Source of the DNA: CAVQEK01 sp964596645
GTDB taxonomy: Bacteria > Bacteroidota > Bacteroidia > Cytophagales > Cyclobacteriaceae
Direction: 5' to 3'
Length of the DNA stretch: 64,000 bases
Assembly: GCA_964596645.1 (NCBI GenBank)
Contig: CAZQVB010000020.1
Coordinates: 1 to 64,000, forward strand
Made by a program: the position numbers and the translations under genes. Below are positions 15,965 through 24,853 of the stretch, piece by piece (position 1 is the stretch's first letter; every line of letters begins with the position of its first letter). Under the pieces are notes generated by a model. The model was given only the letters and a program-made list of their open reading frames with translations, was not told the DNA's origin and made no database searches.

Positions 15965-18900
15965 TCATCGCCTCCTTTCTTTTTTTGGTTCGGTTCACAC
16001 GCTCTACTGCTTCCGGCTCTGGCCGGTGGCCTGTCCACAGCTGGTTGGCATATACCTTGGTGCGGTTGGTGCCGGCCAGCAGTATCGGCAGCAGCGTGGC
16101 AATAAAGAACGATCCGAACAACAAACCATAGGCTACCGTCACTGCCATAGGTATGAGGAATTGCGCCTGAAAACTGGTTTCGAAAATAAGCGGGCCCAGG
16201 CCGGCGGCCGTGGTGAGGGTAGTAAGCACCAGTGGCCTGAATCGCGACAATCCTGTGTCGAACAATGCATCGCGAAAATTGCGCCCTTTCCTCAGCTCAT
16301 CATTCATGGTGTTGATGAAGACCAGGCCATCGTTGATGAGTATACCAATAAGTGCTACAAAGCCGAGGATGGAAAGCACACTGATGGGCAGCCCATGTAC
16401 AAAATGGCCCCACACTGCGCCAATCAGCCCAAATGGTATGAGCATAAGCAGTGATAGTGCCTGGCTATACGATCGAAAGGTGACAATAAGCATGGCCAGC
16501 ATCAGCAGCAATATGACGGGGCCCACCACCTGAGCGGAAGATCTAAGCTTGCGTGTTTGCCGCACCTGCCCTTCCAGTGTATAGTCTACACTTGGGTACC
16601 GGGCGAGTATATCGGGCAGCAAATTGGCTTGTATGTTGTCCAGAACATCCACCGACGATGTTTCAAGACTGGCCACGTCGGCATCTACCCGTATCTCGCG
16701 CCGGCCATTTCTGTGGTTGATGGCAATAGGCCCACGCTGCTCTTCAAAACGCACCAGCTCTTCGAGCGGTACCTGCCGGCCGTTGGGCGTGCGTATTCGC
16801 ATCGATTTCAGCTGCTCTATATTGGTGCGATCTTGCCGATCGTAGCGTACCCAAATTTTTACTTCATCGTCGCCGCGCTGCAGGCGCTGGGCTTCTGCAC
16901 CAAAAAAGCCATCCCTCACCTGAGAAATGATATCGGCCTGGCTGAAACCCAGCAGCCTTGCTTTTTCAGTAAGCTCTATGCCAATTTCAGGCTGATTTTC
17001 TTTGAAATTGTCCACCACATCTTTCACTGTAGGCAGTTCATCCAGCTGCGCCTTGAGTTCATCGGCCGCACTGCGCAGCTCTGCATAGTCGTCGGATGAG
17101 AGAGATATGGAGATGGGCTTGCCGAAGGGTTCGTTGGTGTTGTAGGCCAGCTTGGTGGCCATGGGTACAGCACCCACTTTCTCGCGCAAATCGCCCGCAA
17201 CCACGAAGCTTCGTACCGACCGCTGCTCGGCAGCAGCCAGGTAAATGACGGCACTGGCTTCATTCTTTGCCGGGCCAATCTGTACTTCCACATCCTGCAC
17301 CACATCCACCGCAGCTTCCGTGTCGTCTTGCTGCTGCCCGGTATAGCGCTCGTTGAGCCCCAGCGCCTGATCGGCGATGTGGCGGATGATATTTTCTGTG
17401 ATGGTATCGTTGGTGCCCGCCGGCAGCTCCAGGGTTACATTTACTGAGTTCGACTCAATGTTTGGGAAAAAAACGGTGTTCACCAGCTTGCTGCTCACGG
17501 CCATGATGGTGAGCACGAATATGGCCGTGCAGATGAAGGCATAAAAGAGTTTGTTGGCCATTACGAAAGACAGCAATGGCTTGTAAACCTTATCGCGCAC
17601 CCAAAACATACTTTGCTCCAACTTCTCCTTTACCTTATTGGATTTGTAGTCGCGCTGCAGATCTTTGGTGTGGGCCAGGTGGGCAGGCAAAAAAAGCAGC
17701 ACCTCTATGAGCGAAACGCCCAGGGCACCGATCACAACAAACGATACATCTGAGAAAAATTCGCCCAGCTGACCTTCTATAAAAAAGAAAAATGAAAAGG
17801 CTATGCTGGTGGTGGTGATGGCCGAGAATACAGACGGCAGCACTTCCATGGTGCCGTTGATGGCCGCCTCAACCGGCGACTCGCCCGCTTCGTAGTGCTG
17901 AAAGATATTTTCACCCACCACTATGCCGTCATCTACCAATATGCCCACGACCAGTATCATACCGAAGAGGGAGAGCACATTGATGGTGATGCCGGCAAAG
18001 CCAGCCAGTATGATCATGCCCAATAGCGATATGGGTATGCCCACAGCCACCCAAAAAGCCAGACGTATGCGCAGAAATAGTCCCAACAGCACCAGTACAA
18101 GTACGGCACCGATAAGCCCGTTTTCTTCCAAAAGCGATATGCGCTCAAGCAAGGTTTCGCTGGCGTCATCTACCAGCGTAGCCTGTATTTGCGTATTTCG
18201 CTGGTTAAATCGCGCTATGTAACCGCGGATGGACTCGGCCGCCTCCAGTATATCTTCCTCGTTCAAAGTATTCACCGTGAGCATGATGGCCCGCTCGCTG
18301 TTGAAGTAGACCCTGTCCGTGCTTTCTTCAAACTGATCTTTGAGTTCGGCAACATCGCGCAGACGCACTATGCTGCCGTCCGGCATCGCTTTCACCACAA
18401 GGTCTTCCAGGTTTTCTGCAAAATATTCCTTGTTGTCGAGCCGTATGATTATTTCTTGTTGTGGTCCTTTGATGGTGCCGCCGGTCACTTCTATGTTGGA
18501 GGCACGTATGGCATTGGTGATCTCCTGAAAACCGATAGCGTAGGTGCGCAGCAAATTTTCCTTCACGCTCACTTCTATCTCTTCACTGGTAAATCCGCTG
18601 AGTTCGATTTTCGAAATGTTGTCCAACTGGCGCAGGTCATCTTCCACTTCCTGCGCTTTATCCTTCAGGGCTTGCAGAGGCACGTCGCCGCTGAGTGCCA
18701 CCTTCGCGGTGAAGTTGACCATCTCTTGTTTATACACCACCACGCGCTCCATATTTTCCGGGAAGGAGCTGATCTGGTCTACGGCATTCTTCACATCCTG
18801 CAGCACCACATCAGCATCGGCACTCGACAGCAGCTCTACCTGTATGTTGGCTGTGTTTTCCGAAGAGGTAGAGGTGACGCGGTCTATGCCACTCACGCCC

Positions 18901-19118
18901 TGCAGGTTTTCCTCTATTTTCAGAGTAATGCCTTCTTCCACTTCCTCGGGCGAGGCGCCGGGGTATATGGCATTGATGATGATGAATTTGGTATCCTGCT
19001 CAGGAAAAAAAGAGGAGGTGAGTTGAGTGGCTGATATAATTCCAAAAAGGGTAATGAGGATGAGCATCAGGTTGATGACCATTACGTTGTGGATGAAAAA
19101 GCGTATGATGCCTTTCAT
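15957..19118 (-). CDS. RND-family efflux pump, inner membrane subunit
   Basis: Proton-driven export pump of 1053 residues, the usual HAE-1/AcrB length. It shows twelve predicted membrane segments in the usual 1+5 and 1+5 arrangement with two large periplasmic loops. The TM4 aspartate pair of the proton relay is present (VVGILVDDGIVVGEN). In TM10 the position of the AcrB relay lysine appears to read Asn in GILINDGLVF. The gene overlaps the adaptor gene by four bases (ATGA) and tolC by eight, a tightly coupled operon. Substrates cannot be predicted; no metal-efflux CzcA features stand out. Confidence 0.94.
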   Translation of the reverse strand: MKGIIRFFIHNVMVINLMLILITLFGIISATQLTSSFFPEQDTKFIIINAIYPGASPEEVEEGITLKIEENLQGVSGIDRVTSTSSENTANIQVELLSSADADVVLQDVKNAVDQISSFPENMERVVVYKQEMVNFTAKVALSGDVPLQALKDKAQEVEDDLRQLDNISKIELSGFTSEEIEVSVKENLLRTYAIGFQEITNAIRASNIEVTGGTIKGPQQEIIIRLDNKEYFAENLEDLVVKAMPDGSIVRLRDVAELKDQFEESTDRVYFNSERAIMLTVNTLNEEDILEAAESIRGYIARFNQRNTQIQATLVDDASETLLERISLLEENGLIGAVLVLVLLGLFLRIRLAFWVAVGIPISLLGMIILAGFAGITINVLSLFGMILVVGILVDDGIVVGENIFQHYEAGESPVEAAINGTMEVLPSVFSAITTTSIAFSFFFFIEGQLGEFFSDVSFVVIGALGVSLIEVLLFLPAHLAHTKDLQRDYKSNKVKEKLEQSMFWVRDKVYKPLLSFVMANKLFYAFICTAIFVLTIMAVSSKLVNTVFFPNIESNSVNVTLELPAGTNDTITENIIRHIADQALGLNERYTGQQQDDTEAAVDVVQDVEVQIGPAKNEASAVIYLAAAEQRSVRSFVVAGDLREKVGAVPMATKLAYNTNEPFGKPISISLSSDDYAELRSAADELKAQLDELPTVKDVVDNFKENQPEIGIELTEKARLLGFSQADIISQVRDGFFGAEAQRLQRGDDEVKIWVRYDRQDRTNIEQLKSMRIRTPNGRQVPLEELVRFEEQRGPIAINHRNGRREIRVDADVASLETSSVDVLDNIQANLLPDILARYPSVDYTLEGQVRQTRKLRSSAQVVGPVILLLMLAMLIVTFRSYSQALSLLMLIPFGLIGAVWGHFVHGLPISVLSILGFVALIGILINDGLVFINTMNDELRKGRNFRDALFDTGLSRFRPLVLTTLTTAAGLGPLIFETSFQAQFLIPMAVTVAYGLLFGSFFIATLLPILLAGTNRTKVYANQLWTGHRPEPEAVERVNRTKKRKEAMNE

Positions 19119-20233
19119 TTGGCTGCCATTTCGTAGGTGACCAATTGGCCTTCAAAGGCAGCCGATTGCTGCTGCGTGATCAGCAGTACGCCAGTCGACA
19201 GGCCGGTGACGATGGCTTTGTCGCCGGTGTACTTATGCACCTGTACACCGGTAGCCACCGCTGTGCTGTCTTCTACTGTATACACCTGGTCATCCTGCAT
19301 CAACAGTGAGCGGTCTATGCTCAGCGCATTTTCTACTGTCTCTGCCTGCACGGCCCCCTCCATGTACATGCCTGCCCGCAGATCGCTTCCCCTCACCTGT
19401 ACAAAAACTTTTATGGTTTGCGTCTCTGTGTCGATTTTGCCATTGATCCGTACCACGCGTCCATAGTATGGCTTATTCGTCTTTACGGGGCTGAGCGCCA
19501 CGCTGTCGCCAATATTGAGGTATTCAATCTCCATAGGGCTCACAGCGGCCTCCAGCTCGAAAGCGTCTTTTTTTATAAATTCTCCCAACTGCTGACCTAC
19601 CCGTACCAACGTACCATTGTTGATGGCGGCCTCCGTGACAATGCCGTCGTACGGCGCACGGATGAGAAAGTCATCGAGTTGCGTCTCGGCCTCTTTCAGG
19701 CTGTAATACTGCGTGTAGATATTGCGGCCGGTGAGGAAAAGCTTCAGCTGTTCGCTATCCACTTCGGGCAGGGCTGGCAGCGGCTCATCCGGGTCGAAAT
19801 TGAGCAGGTAGTCGCGCCAGGGTATATAATTCTCCGGATAATCGATCTTGAGGTCGGGCACCACCTGCGCCAGACTGTTTACAAAAGCGCTCTTATCGCT
19901 TCTAAGTCGCTGACGAAACTCCTCGCTTTCTATCATCACCAGCACTTCGCCTTTCCGAAATTCATTGCCAACCTTAAAGGCCTTGCCACGATCTAAAAAT
20001 ATGCCTCCCACCTCGGCATAAAGATCAATTTTATCTTCAGGAATAAGCCGGCCAGTGAGGTGCACCTGTGTGTTTATAACTTGTGGCGACACTTTACGCA
20101 CAGTTACCTTTACGCGCTCAGGCTTGCTTTGCTGAGGCTCTTCCTGCTTTCCTCCCTTAAAAAATACCGCAAAAGCTATAGCTCCTGCCAATACCAACGC
20201 GCCGGCTATAATGAGTATTTGTCTTTTTTTCAC
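19115..20233 (-). CDS. RND efflux periplasmic adaptor (membrane fusion protein)
   Basis: Links the RND pump to the TolC channel. The 372-residue protein has an N-terminal membrane anchor (residues about 5-24) without a lipobox cysteine. A lipoyl-like half (GKAFKVGNEFRKGEVLVMIES) and its partner (DDFLIRAPYDGIVTEAAINNGTLVRVGQQL) flank a hairpin, followed by beta-barrel and membrane-proximal domains. The hairpin holds an unusual stretch of about 65 residues rich in prolines and aspartates instead of a long coiled coil. It is first in the operon. Confidence 0.93.
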   Translation of the reverse strand: MKKRQILIIAGALVLAGAIAFAVFFKGGKQEEPQQSKPERVKVTVRKVSPQVINTQVHLTGRLIPEDKIDLYAEVGGIFLDRGKAFKVGNEFRKGEVLVMIESEEFRQRLRSDKSAFVNSLAQVVPDLKIDYPENYIPWRDYLLNFDPDEPLPALPEVDSEQLKLFLTGRNIYTQYYSLKEAETQLDDFLIRAPYDGIVTEAAINNGTLVRVGQQLGEFIKKDAFELEAAVSPMEIEYLNIGDSVALSPVKTNKPYYGRVVRINGKIDTETQTIKVFVQVRGSDLRAGMYMEGAVQAETVENALSIDRSLLMQDDQVYTVEDSTAVATGVQVHKYTGDKAIVTGLSTGVLLITQQQSAAFEGQLVTYEMAAK

Positions 20234-20420
20234 AGGCTATTAACTGATGCTCATGGGTAATGTTGAAGCTTTTTGACCCCTGGCCTGATCTCCGTGCAGC
20301 AAAAGATGCCTCTTGACTGAGCTTTCCGTTGGGCATTGTCCAGGGCTGAACCCGAGGCAGCGGTTAAAAAAACAGATAGGTTTAAAAATATGCTGCGTAT
20401 CGGAGACATTGCTGCTTGCA

Positions 20421-20455
20421 AATACTTGTCAGCCTTCCGACGGTTTGTAAGTATT
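20421..20455. promoter_or_regulatory. inverted repeat upstream of the RND operon
   Basis: AATACTT (20421-20427) and AAGTATT (20449-20455) form perfect seven-base arms with CC/GG pairs further in. It lies about 190 bases upstream of the adaptor start, in the 276-base gap after the OsmC fusion gene. It could be an operator or an RNA hairpin; no regulator gene is adjacent and no clear TAnnTTTG box was found here. Confidence 0.35.
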
Positions 20456-20509
20456 GGGCAGCCGTCTGCACCAATGGGAGCCCCAGAGGCAATTCGGCGC
20501 AACCGTCAA

Positions 20510-21721
20510 TTACTCTTTTTTTTCCAATGTTTCTATTGTTAAGTCGCCGGTGAGGGTCTTGTGAATTGGGCACTTCTCCGCTATTTCGATCAGGCGCTGC
20601 CTCTGCTCCGGGCTTAGATCGCCCTCGAGCTCCACCACCCTATTTATTTTTTCTACCCGGCAATGGTTGTCAGCCGTTTTTTGACAATCGGCAACGTGCG
20701 AACGGCTGTGCTCCAGCCGCACACGCGCTTCGTCCAATTTCCATTTTTTATGATCGGCATACATGCGCAAGGTCATACTGGTGCAGGCACCCAGGGCACC
20801 GAGCAGGTAATCATACGGAGTAGGCCCCAGGTCTTTGCCACCATCTTTGGCAGGCTCATCGGCCACCATCATGTGCTGGCCGATGCTTATTTCCGTGTAA
20901 TACTTTTCCGTACCCGTACGCACCGCTACCACACCTTCACCAGATTCATCTATCGGTGGTACAGACAAATAGCGCGACGCCCAACTGGCGATTACCTCAC
21001 CCGTGTAGCCGGCAGCTTCTTTATCGGTGAGCAGATGATTGGCCCCGTCCAGGGAGATAAAGCTTTTTGGATGTTTGGCCAGCGCATACAGCCTGGCCGC
21101 GTTGTCGATATGCACAACCTTGTCTTGTGGTGAATGCATGATCAGCACGGCTTTTTGCAACTGGGGCAGCTCCTCTTCCAGCCGGTTTTTCATCAGGTCA
21201 TTGACAAACTGCCGGCGAATGGTAAAATTTCTTCCGCCAATAGAAACCTCTGCTTCGCCTTCTGCCTGTATATCATCCATTTCTTTTATAAACAAGCGCT
21301 TGACGTGCTCAGGCGTAGCCGGGGCAGCAATCGCCACCACCGCCTTTACCGAGGGCAATGACCGTGCAGCCATAAGTACCGCTGCACCACCCAGCGAGTG
21401 ACCAATGAGCAGTTGTGGCACTTCGTAATGCTCCGACAGGTAATCAGCGGCAGCGACAAGGTCTTGCACGTTGGACGAAAAGTTGGTGTTGCCAAAGTCG
21501 CCCTCGCTGTCGCCCAGGCCGGTGAAGTCGAAACGAAGCACGGCGATGTTGCGAGTAGTGAGAAATCGGGCTATGTGCGTGGCTGCAAGGGCATTTTTGC
21601 CGCAAGTGAAGCAATGGGCAAATATGGCATAAGCCCTGGGACGCGACCCGACCGGCATCTCCAATCGTGCTGCCAGCTCTAAGTTTTGATGATTATGGAA
21701 AGTGACGCGATGGGTTCTCAT
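20510..21721 (-). CDS. alpha/beta hydrolase-OsmC fusion protein
   Basis: Two-domain protein of 403 residues. The N-terminal half is a serine hydrolase with the nucleophile elbow GHSLGG (Ser109), an acid region SPQDKVV and a histidine in GANHLL. The C-terminal half is an OsmC/Ohr domain with both redox cysteines (GACTSMTLRMYADHKKW and AEKCPIHKTLTG), known in the family to reduce organic hydroperoxides. The fusion architecture is widespread; its substrate is not established, and a hydrolase that releases a peroxidised acyl group for the OsmC half is only a guess. It lies upstream of the RND operon on the same strand, with a 276-base gap. Confidence 0.9.
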   Translation of the reverse strand: MRTHRVTFHNHQNLELAARLEMPVGSRPRAYAIFAHCFTCGKNALAATHIARFLTTRNIAVLRFDFTGLGDSEGDFGNTNFSSNVQDLVAAADYLSEHYEVPQLLIGHSLGGAAVLMAARSLPSVKAVVAIAAPATPEHVKRLFIKEMDDIQAEGEAEVSIGGRNFTIRRQFVNDLMKNRLEEELPQLQKAVLIMHSPQDKVVHIDNAARLYALAKHPKSFISLDGANHLLTDKEAAGYTGEVIASWASRYLSVPPIDESGEGVVAVRTGTEKYYTEISIGQHMMVADEPAKDGGKDLGPTPYDYLLGALGACTSMTLRMYADHKKWKLDEARVRLEHSRSHVADCQKTADNHCRVEKINRVVELEGDLSPEQRQRLIEIAEKCPIHKTLTGDLTIETLEKKE

Positions 21722-21955
21722 TGTGTTTCTTTTTGTGATGAATGTGCCGAAAATGAAAGATATAAAAACTGCGCGCTGAAGAAAAGAACCATACCCAGTG
21801 CCACTCTTTCATCACTCGAGACGGTTGATGAGTTGCGGTGGCTTATGGATAAACAGCACTGCGGAAAAACTGCTTATAGTCATTTAACCAAATTCTATTG
21901 TGACTTAACACCAATAGCATTGTGGTGCGCGTTCCGATCTTTGGCAGTAAAGCCT

Positions 21956-21963
21956 TAAATTTG
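21956..21963 (+). promoter_or_regulatory. -7 element of the metal-permease promoter
   Basis: TAAATTTG, an exact TAnnTTTG match, lies 20 bases before the start codon. No TTTG stands at the ideal -33 spacing. Confidence 0.45.
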
Positions 21964-21983
21964 CCTACTTATCTGCACCTCGT

Positions 21984-23282
21984 ATGTCGGAATTGACCCA
22001 TTATATTTTGCAGTATCTGACCGCCCTCTGGCAGTTGACGGTAGAAATGGCGCCATACCTGCTTCTTGGTTTTTTTATTGCCGGCCTGCTTTACGTCTAC
22101 TTCCCCAAAGAACGCATTACCAGATACCTGGGCAAGAGTAATCTGGCTTCTGTTTTCAATGCGGCCATGGTGGGCATACCCCTGCCTTTGTGCTCGTGCG
22201 GCGTCATTCCCACGGGCATTTCCCTGTACAAGCATGGCGCGAGTAAGGGTTCGTCGGTCAGCTTTCTGATATCGACCCCGCAAACCGGCGTGGACTCCAT
22301 CATGGCCACCTATGCATTGCTGGGCCTACCGTTTGCCATCATACGGCCCATCATCGCCCTGGTGACGGGCATAGCCGGTGGGTTGGCGACAAATATGGGT
22401 GCAAAAGATACCCATACTGCTGCTGTGGAAAATGCTGAGCCTGCCAGCCCGGCAGCGCTCAAAGGGCACAAGCTCAGTCGTATGCTGCACTATGCCTTTG
22501 TGGAGTTTCTGCAAGACATCGCCAAATGGCTGATCATCGGCTTGCTGATTGCCGCACTGATAGCGGTACTGGTGCCGGCAAATTTCTTTTCTGCCTATGT
22601 GGACAATGACCTGCTGAGCATGCTCATAGTGCTGGTGGCCTCGGTACCCTTATATGTATGTGCCACCGGCTCAGTGCCCATTGCGGCCGTATTGCTCATG
22701 AAGGGGCTATCGCCCGGTGCAGCCATTGTTTTTTTGATGGCTGGCCCTGCTACCAATGCCGCCACCATGGCCGTGGTGGGCAACGTGCTGGGCAAACGCA
22801 CCTTATATACCTACCTGGCTTCCATCATATTAGGCGCCATTTTCTTCGGCCTCATCGTCGATCACTTGCTCCCCAGGGCGTGGTTTACCGAAATGGTGCC
22901 CATGGTACACGAAGGCCACGAGCATCATTTTTTGCCCCAATGGCTGAACGTTGGCAGTGGCATATTACTGATTGTGCTGCTCATCAACAGCTACATACAG
23001 CGCTATAGGAAGCACAGACAATTTATTGCTCAACCAGAAAAGGCCGATGGCCTCTCTACTTTAGATGATACTGCTATGGAAAAAACAGTTGTAGTACATG
23101 GAATGACCTGCAACCACTGCAAGATGAACGTGGAAAATAACCTGAAAACGGTTGAAGGCGTGAAGACCATCGACGTAGATCTCGATACTGCACGCGTACG
23201 ACTCACAGGCGAGCATATTGATCTGGACGAAGTGAAGAAGACAGTAGAAGGCATAGGCTACGAGTATGCCGGTGAGGTATAA
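21984..23282 (+). CDS. SO_0444-type Cu/Zn efflux permease with C-terminal HMA domain
   Basis: Membrane protein of 432 residues. The permease part (residues 1-350) has about eight to ten hydrophobic segments and the paired motifs LPLCSCGVIPTGISLYKHG and STPQTGVDS near the N-terminus, matching the DUF318/YraQ permease fold. A cytosolic His-rich loop (HEGHEHHF) precedes the last segment. A heavy-metal-associated domain closes the protein, with the metal site GMTCNHCKMNVE at about residue 373. The HMA domain is likely to hand Cu(I) or Zn(II) to the permease; this role follows the family name and was not tested here. It is divergent from the OsmC fusion gene. Confidence 0.9.
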   Translation: MSELTHYILQYLTALWQLTVEMAPYLLLGFFIAGLLYVYFPKERITRYLGKSNLASVFNAAMVGIPLPLCSCGVIPTGISLYKHGASKGSSVSFLISTPQTGVDSIMATYALLGLPFAIIRPIIALVTGIAGGLATNMGAKDTHTAAVENAEPASPAALKGHKLSRMLHYAFVEFLQDIAKWLIIGLLIAALIAVLVPANFFSAYVDNDLLSMLIVLVASVPLYVCATGSVPIAAVLLMKGLSPGAAIVFLMAGPATNAATMAVVGNVLGKRTLYTYLASIILGAIFFGLIVDHLLPRAWFTEMVPMVHEGHEHHFLPQWLNVGSGILLIVLLINSYIQRYRKHRQFIAQPEKADGLSTLDDTAMEKTVVVHGMTCNHCKMNVENNLKTVEGVKTIDVDLDTARVRLTGEHIDLDEVKKTVEGIGYEYAGEV

Positions 23283-23350
23283 TGCCATGGGCAATGCTGT
23301 GCAGGCACAGCTCGTCTGTCCGCCCGCACACCCAGCCTGCTTTGGTGTGT

Positions 23351-23416
23351 CTTGGCTCGTGTCCTCGCTCGCCTTGGTTCGCGTCCTTGCTTGCCTTGAT
23401 TTGCGTCTTCACGAAC
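23351..23416. repeat. 22-base degenerate tandem repeat, three units
   Basis: Units at 23351-23372, 23373-23394 and 23395-23416 all begin CTTGG or CTTGA and share the pattern CTTGGttCGcGTCcTcgCttgC. The third unit is the most diverged. The tract lies in the 287-base gap between the metal permease and the DUF2851 gene. The opposite strand is open across it, but the reading is low-complexity Arg/Glu/Ala/Lys without a domain. Confidence 0.75.
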
Positions 23417-23569
23417 CAAGAATGCCCGCCCTGCTTCAAGTCCCCACGACCCAATGATGATTTCCCTTTCAAAAATATTTAGTCGAGATTTAAAGCAGAA
23501 ACATTCATTTGTTGACGGTGGAATGCCGCAGCACATTAAATACTTTCCGTAAAGCATTGAGTCCAGCCA

Positions 23570-24853
23570 ATGAATGAGGCCTTCCTTCATTTTATCTGGA
23601 AATTCCAGAATTTCAATAATAAACGCCTCAGCACACATACCGGTGAGCAGGTGCAGATCATGTATGCCGGCTCACACAACCACCATGCCGGCCCTGATTT
23701 CTTAAATGCGCGCGTGCAAATAGACAAAATGATGTGGAACGGCCATGTGGAAATCCATGTGGATGCCGCCGACTGGGCCACACACGGCCACATGAATGAT
23801 AAAGCCTATGACAACGTGATACTGCATGTAGTGTGGGAAAACAACCGGCCAGCCCACAGACACGACGGCAGTGAAATACCCACCATAGCGCTAAAAAATA
23901 AGATTGATGCCGCTTTGTTCGATAATTTTCTGGCACTACAGGCAGGCCAGCAAACCATACTTTGCGCCCCGCAGCTCGGGCATGTGACGCCCATCACCAT
24001 ACACAACATGCTGGACAGGGCGCTGAGCGGACGCCTCCAAAGAAAAGCAGAAACAATAACGAATATGCTCAATGCGTGCCAGGGCGACTGGGAAGAAACT
24101 ACCTACCGAATACTGGCGCGTAATTTTGGTTTTAAACTCAATGCCGATGCCTTTGAACTGCTGAGCAACAGCCTGCCGCTGCGCACACTTATGCGACACC
24201 GGCATCACCCGCTGCAGCTTCACGCCATGCTGTACGGCCAAGCCGGTTTGCTGCCTGCCGAGCCCGACGACTATGCCGCTTCACTGGTGGCAGAGTATCT
24301 GTTTTTACAGAAAAAATATGATCTGGAGCCCAGGCTGTCCAGGCATCATTGGAAGTTTTTACGTCTTCGGCCTGCAAACTTCCCCACCATTCGACTGGCT
24401 CAGTTTACAGCACTGCTCCTGAAACAACCCTCGCTTTTCAGCCAGATCGTAACCGGTGAAGGCGTGCCGGCGCTGAGGCAACATTTTGCTGTGGAGCTGC
24501 CGGAGTATTGGCAGCGCCACTACGATTTTGGTAAGCAGGGGCACGTAGCCGGAAGGCTTGGCAAGGGCAGCATCGACAATATTTTGATCAACACCGTAGC
24601 ACCGCTGCTGGCCGCCTACACCTTGGAAACGGGCGATCAACAACACCTGGAGCGGGCATTGGAGATTCTTCAATCGTTGAAAAATGAAGACAATAACATC
24701 ATACGCAAGTGGTGTGCGGCAGGAGTTGGCATAGCTACAGCATTTGACTCACAGGCAGCACTGGAGCTATACCACTCGTATTGTACACACAAGAAATGCC
24801 TCGATTGCCAGATAGGTGTATCATTGGTGCAAAATGTGCCAGGGCATGTCTGA
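23570..24853 (+). CDS. DUF2851 family protein
   Basis: A 427-residue cytosolic protein of the uncharacterised DUF2851 family, largely restricted to Bacteroidota and relatives. The conserved N-terminal core is visible: GSHNHHAGPDFLNARVQID, NGHVEIHVDAADW and NVILHVVWENN (residues about 35-115). The D, E-x-H spacing is reminiscent of a metal-dependent nuclease core, but that is only an impression. The C-terminal third ends with a CxxC-like segment (HKKCLDCQIG). The start of the following membrane-protein gene overlaps its end by eight bases. Confidence 0.88.
   Translation: MNEAFLHFIWKFQNFNNKRLSTHTGEQVQIMYAGSHNHHAGPDFLNARVQIDKMMWNGHVEIHVDAADWATHGHMNDKAYDNVILHVVWENNRPAHRHDGSEIPTIALKNKIDAALFDNFLALQAGQQTILCAPQLGHVTPITIHNMLDRALSGRLQRKAETITNMLNACQGDWEETTYRILARNFGFKLNADAFELLSNSLPLRTLMRHRHHPLQLHAMLYGQAGLLPAEPDDYAASLVAEYLFLQKKYDLEPRLSRHHWKFLRLRPANFPTIRLAQFTALLLKQPSLFSQIVTGEGVPALRQHFAVELPEYWQRHYDFGKQGHVAGRLGKGSIDNILINTVAPLLAAYTLETGDQQHLERALEILQSLKNEDNNIIRKWCAAGVGIATAFDSQAALELYHSYCTHKKCLDCQIGVSLVQNVPGHV

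Noticed and set aside
21686..21958. 90-codon open frame in the gap before the metal permease
   Set aside because: It begins inside the start of the OsmC fusion gene and has no family likeness; the CDEC-like cysteines look accidental.
23203..23638. Open frames on the minus strand over the 22-base repeats
   Set aside because: The predicted proteins are low-complexity translations of the tandem repeat and overlap the ends of the permease and DUF2851 genes.
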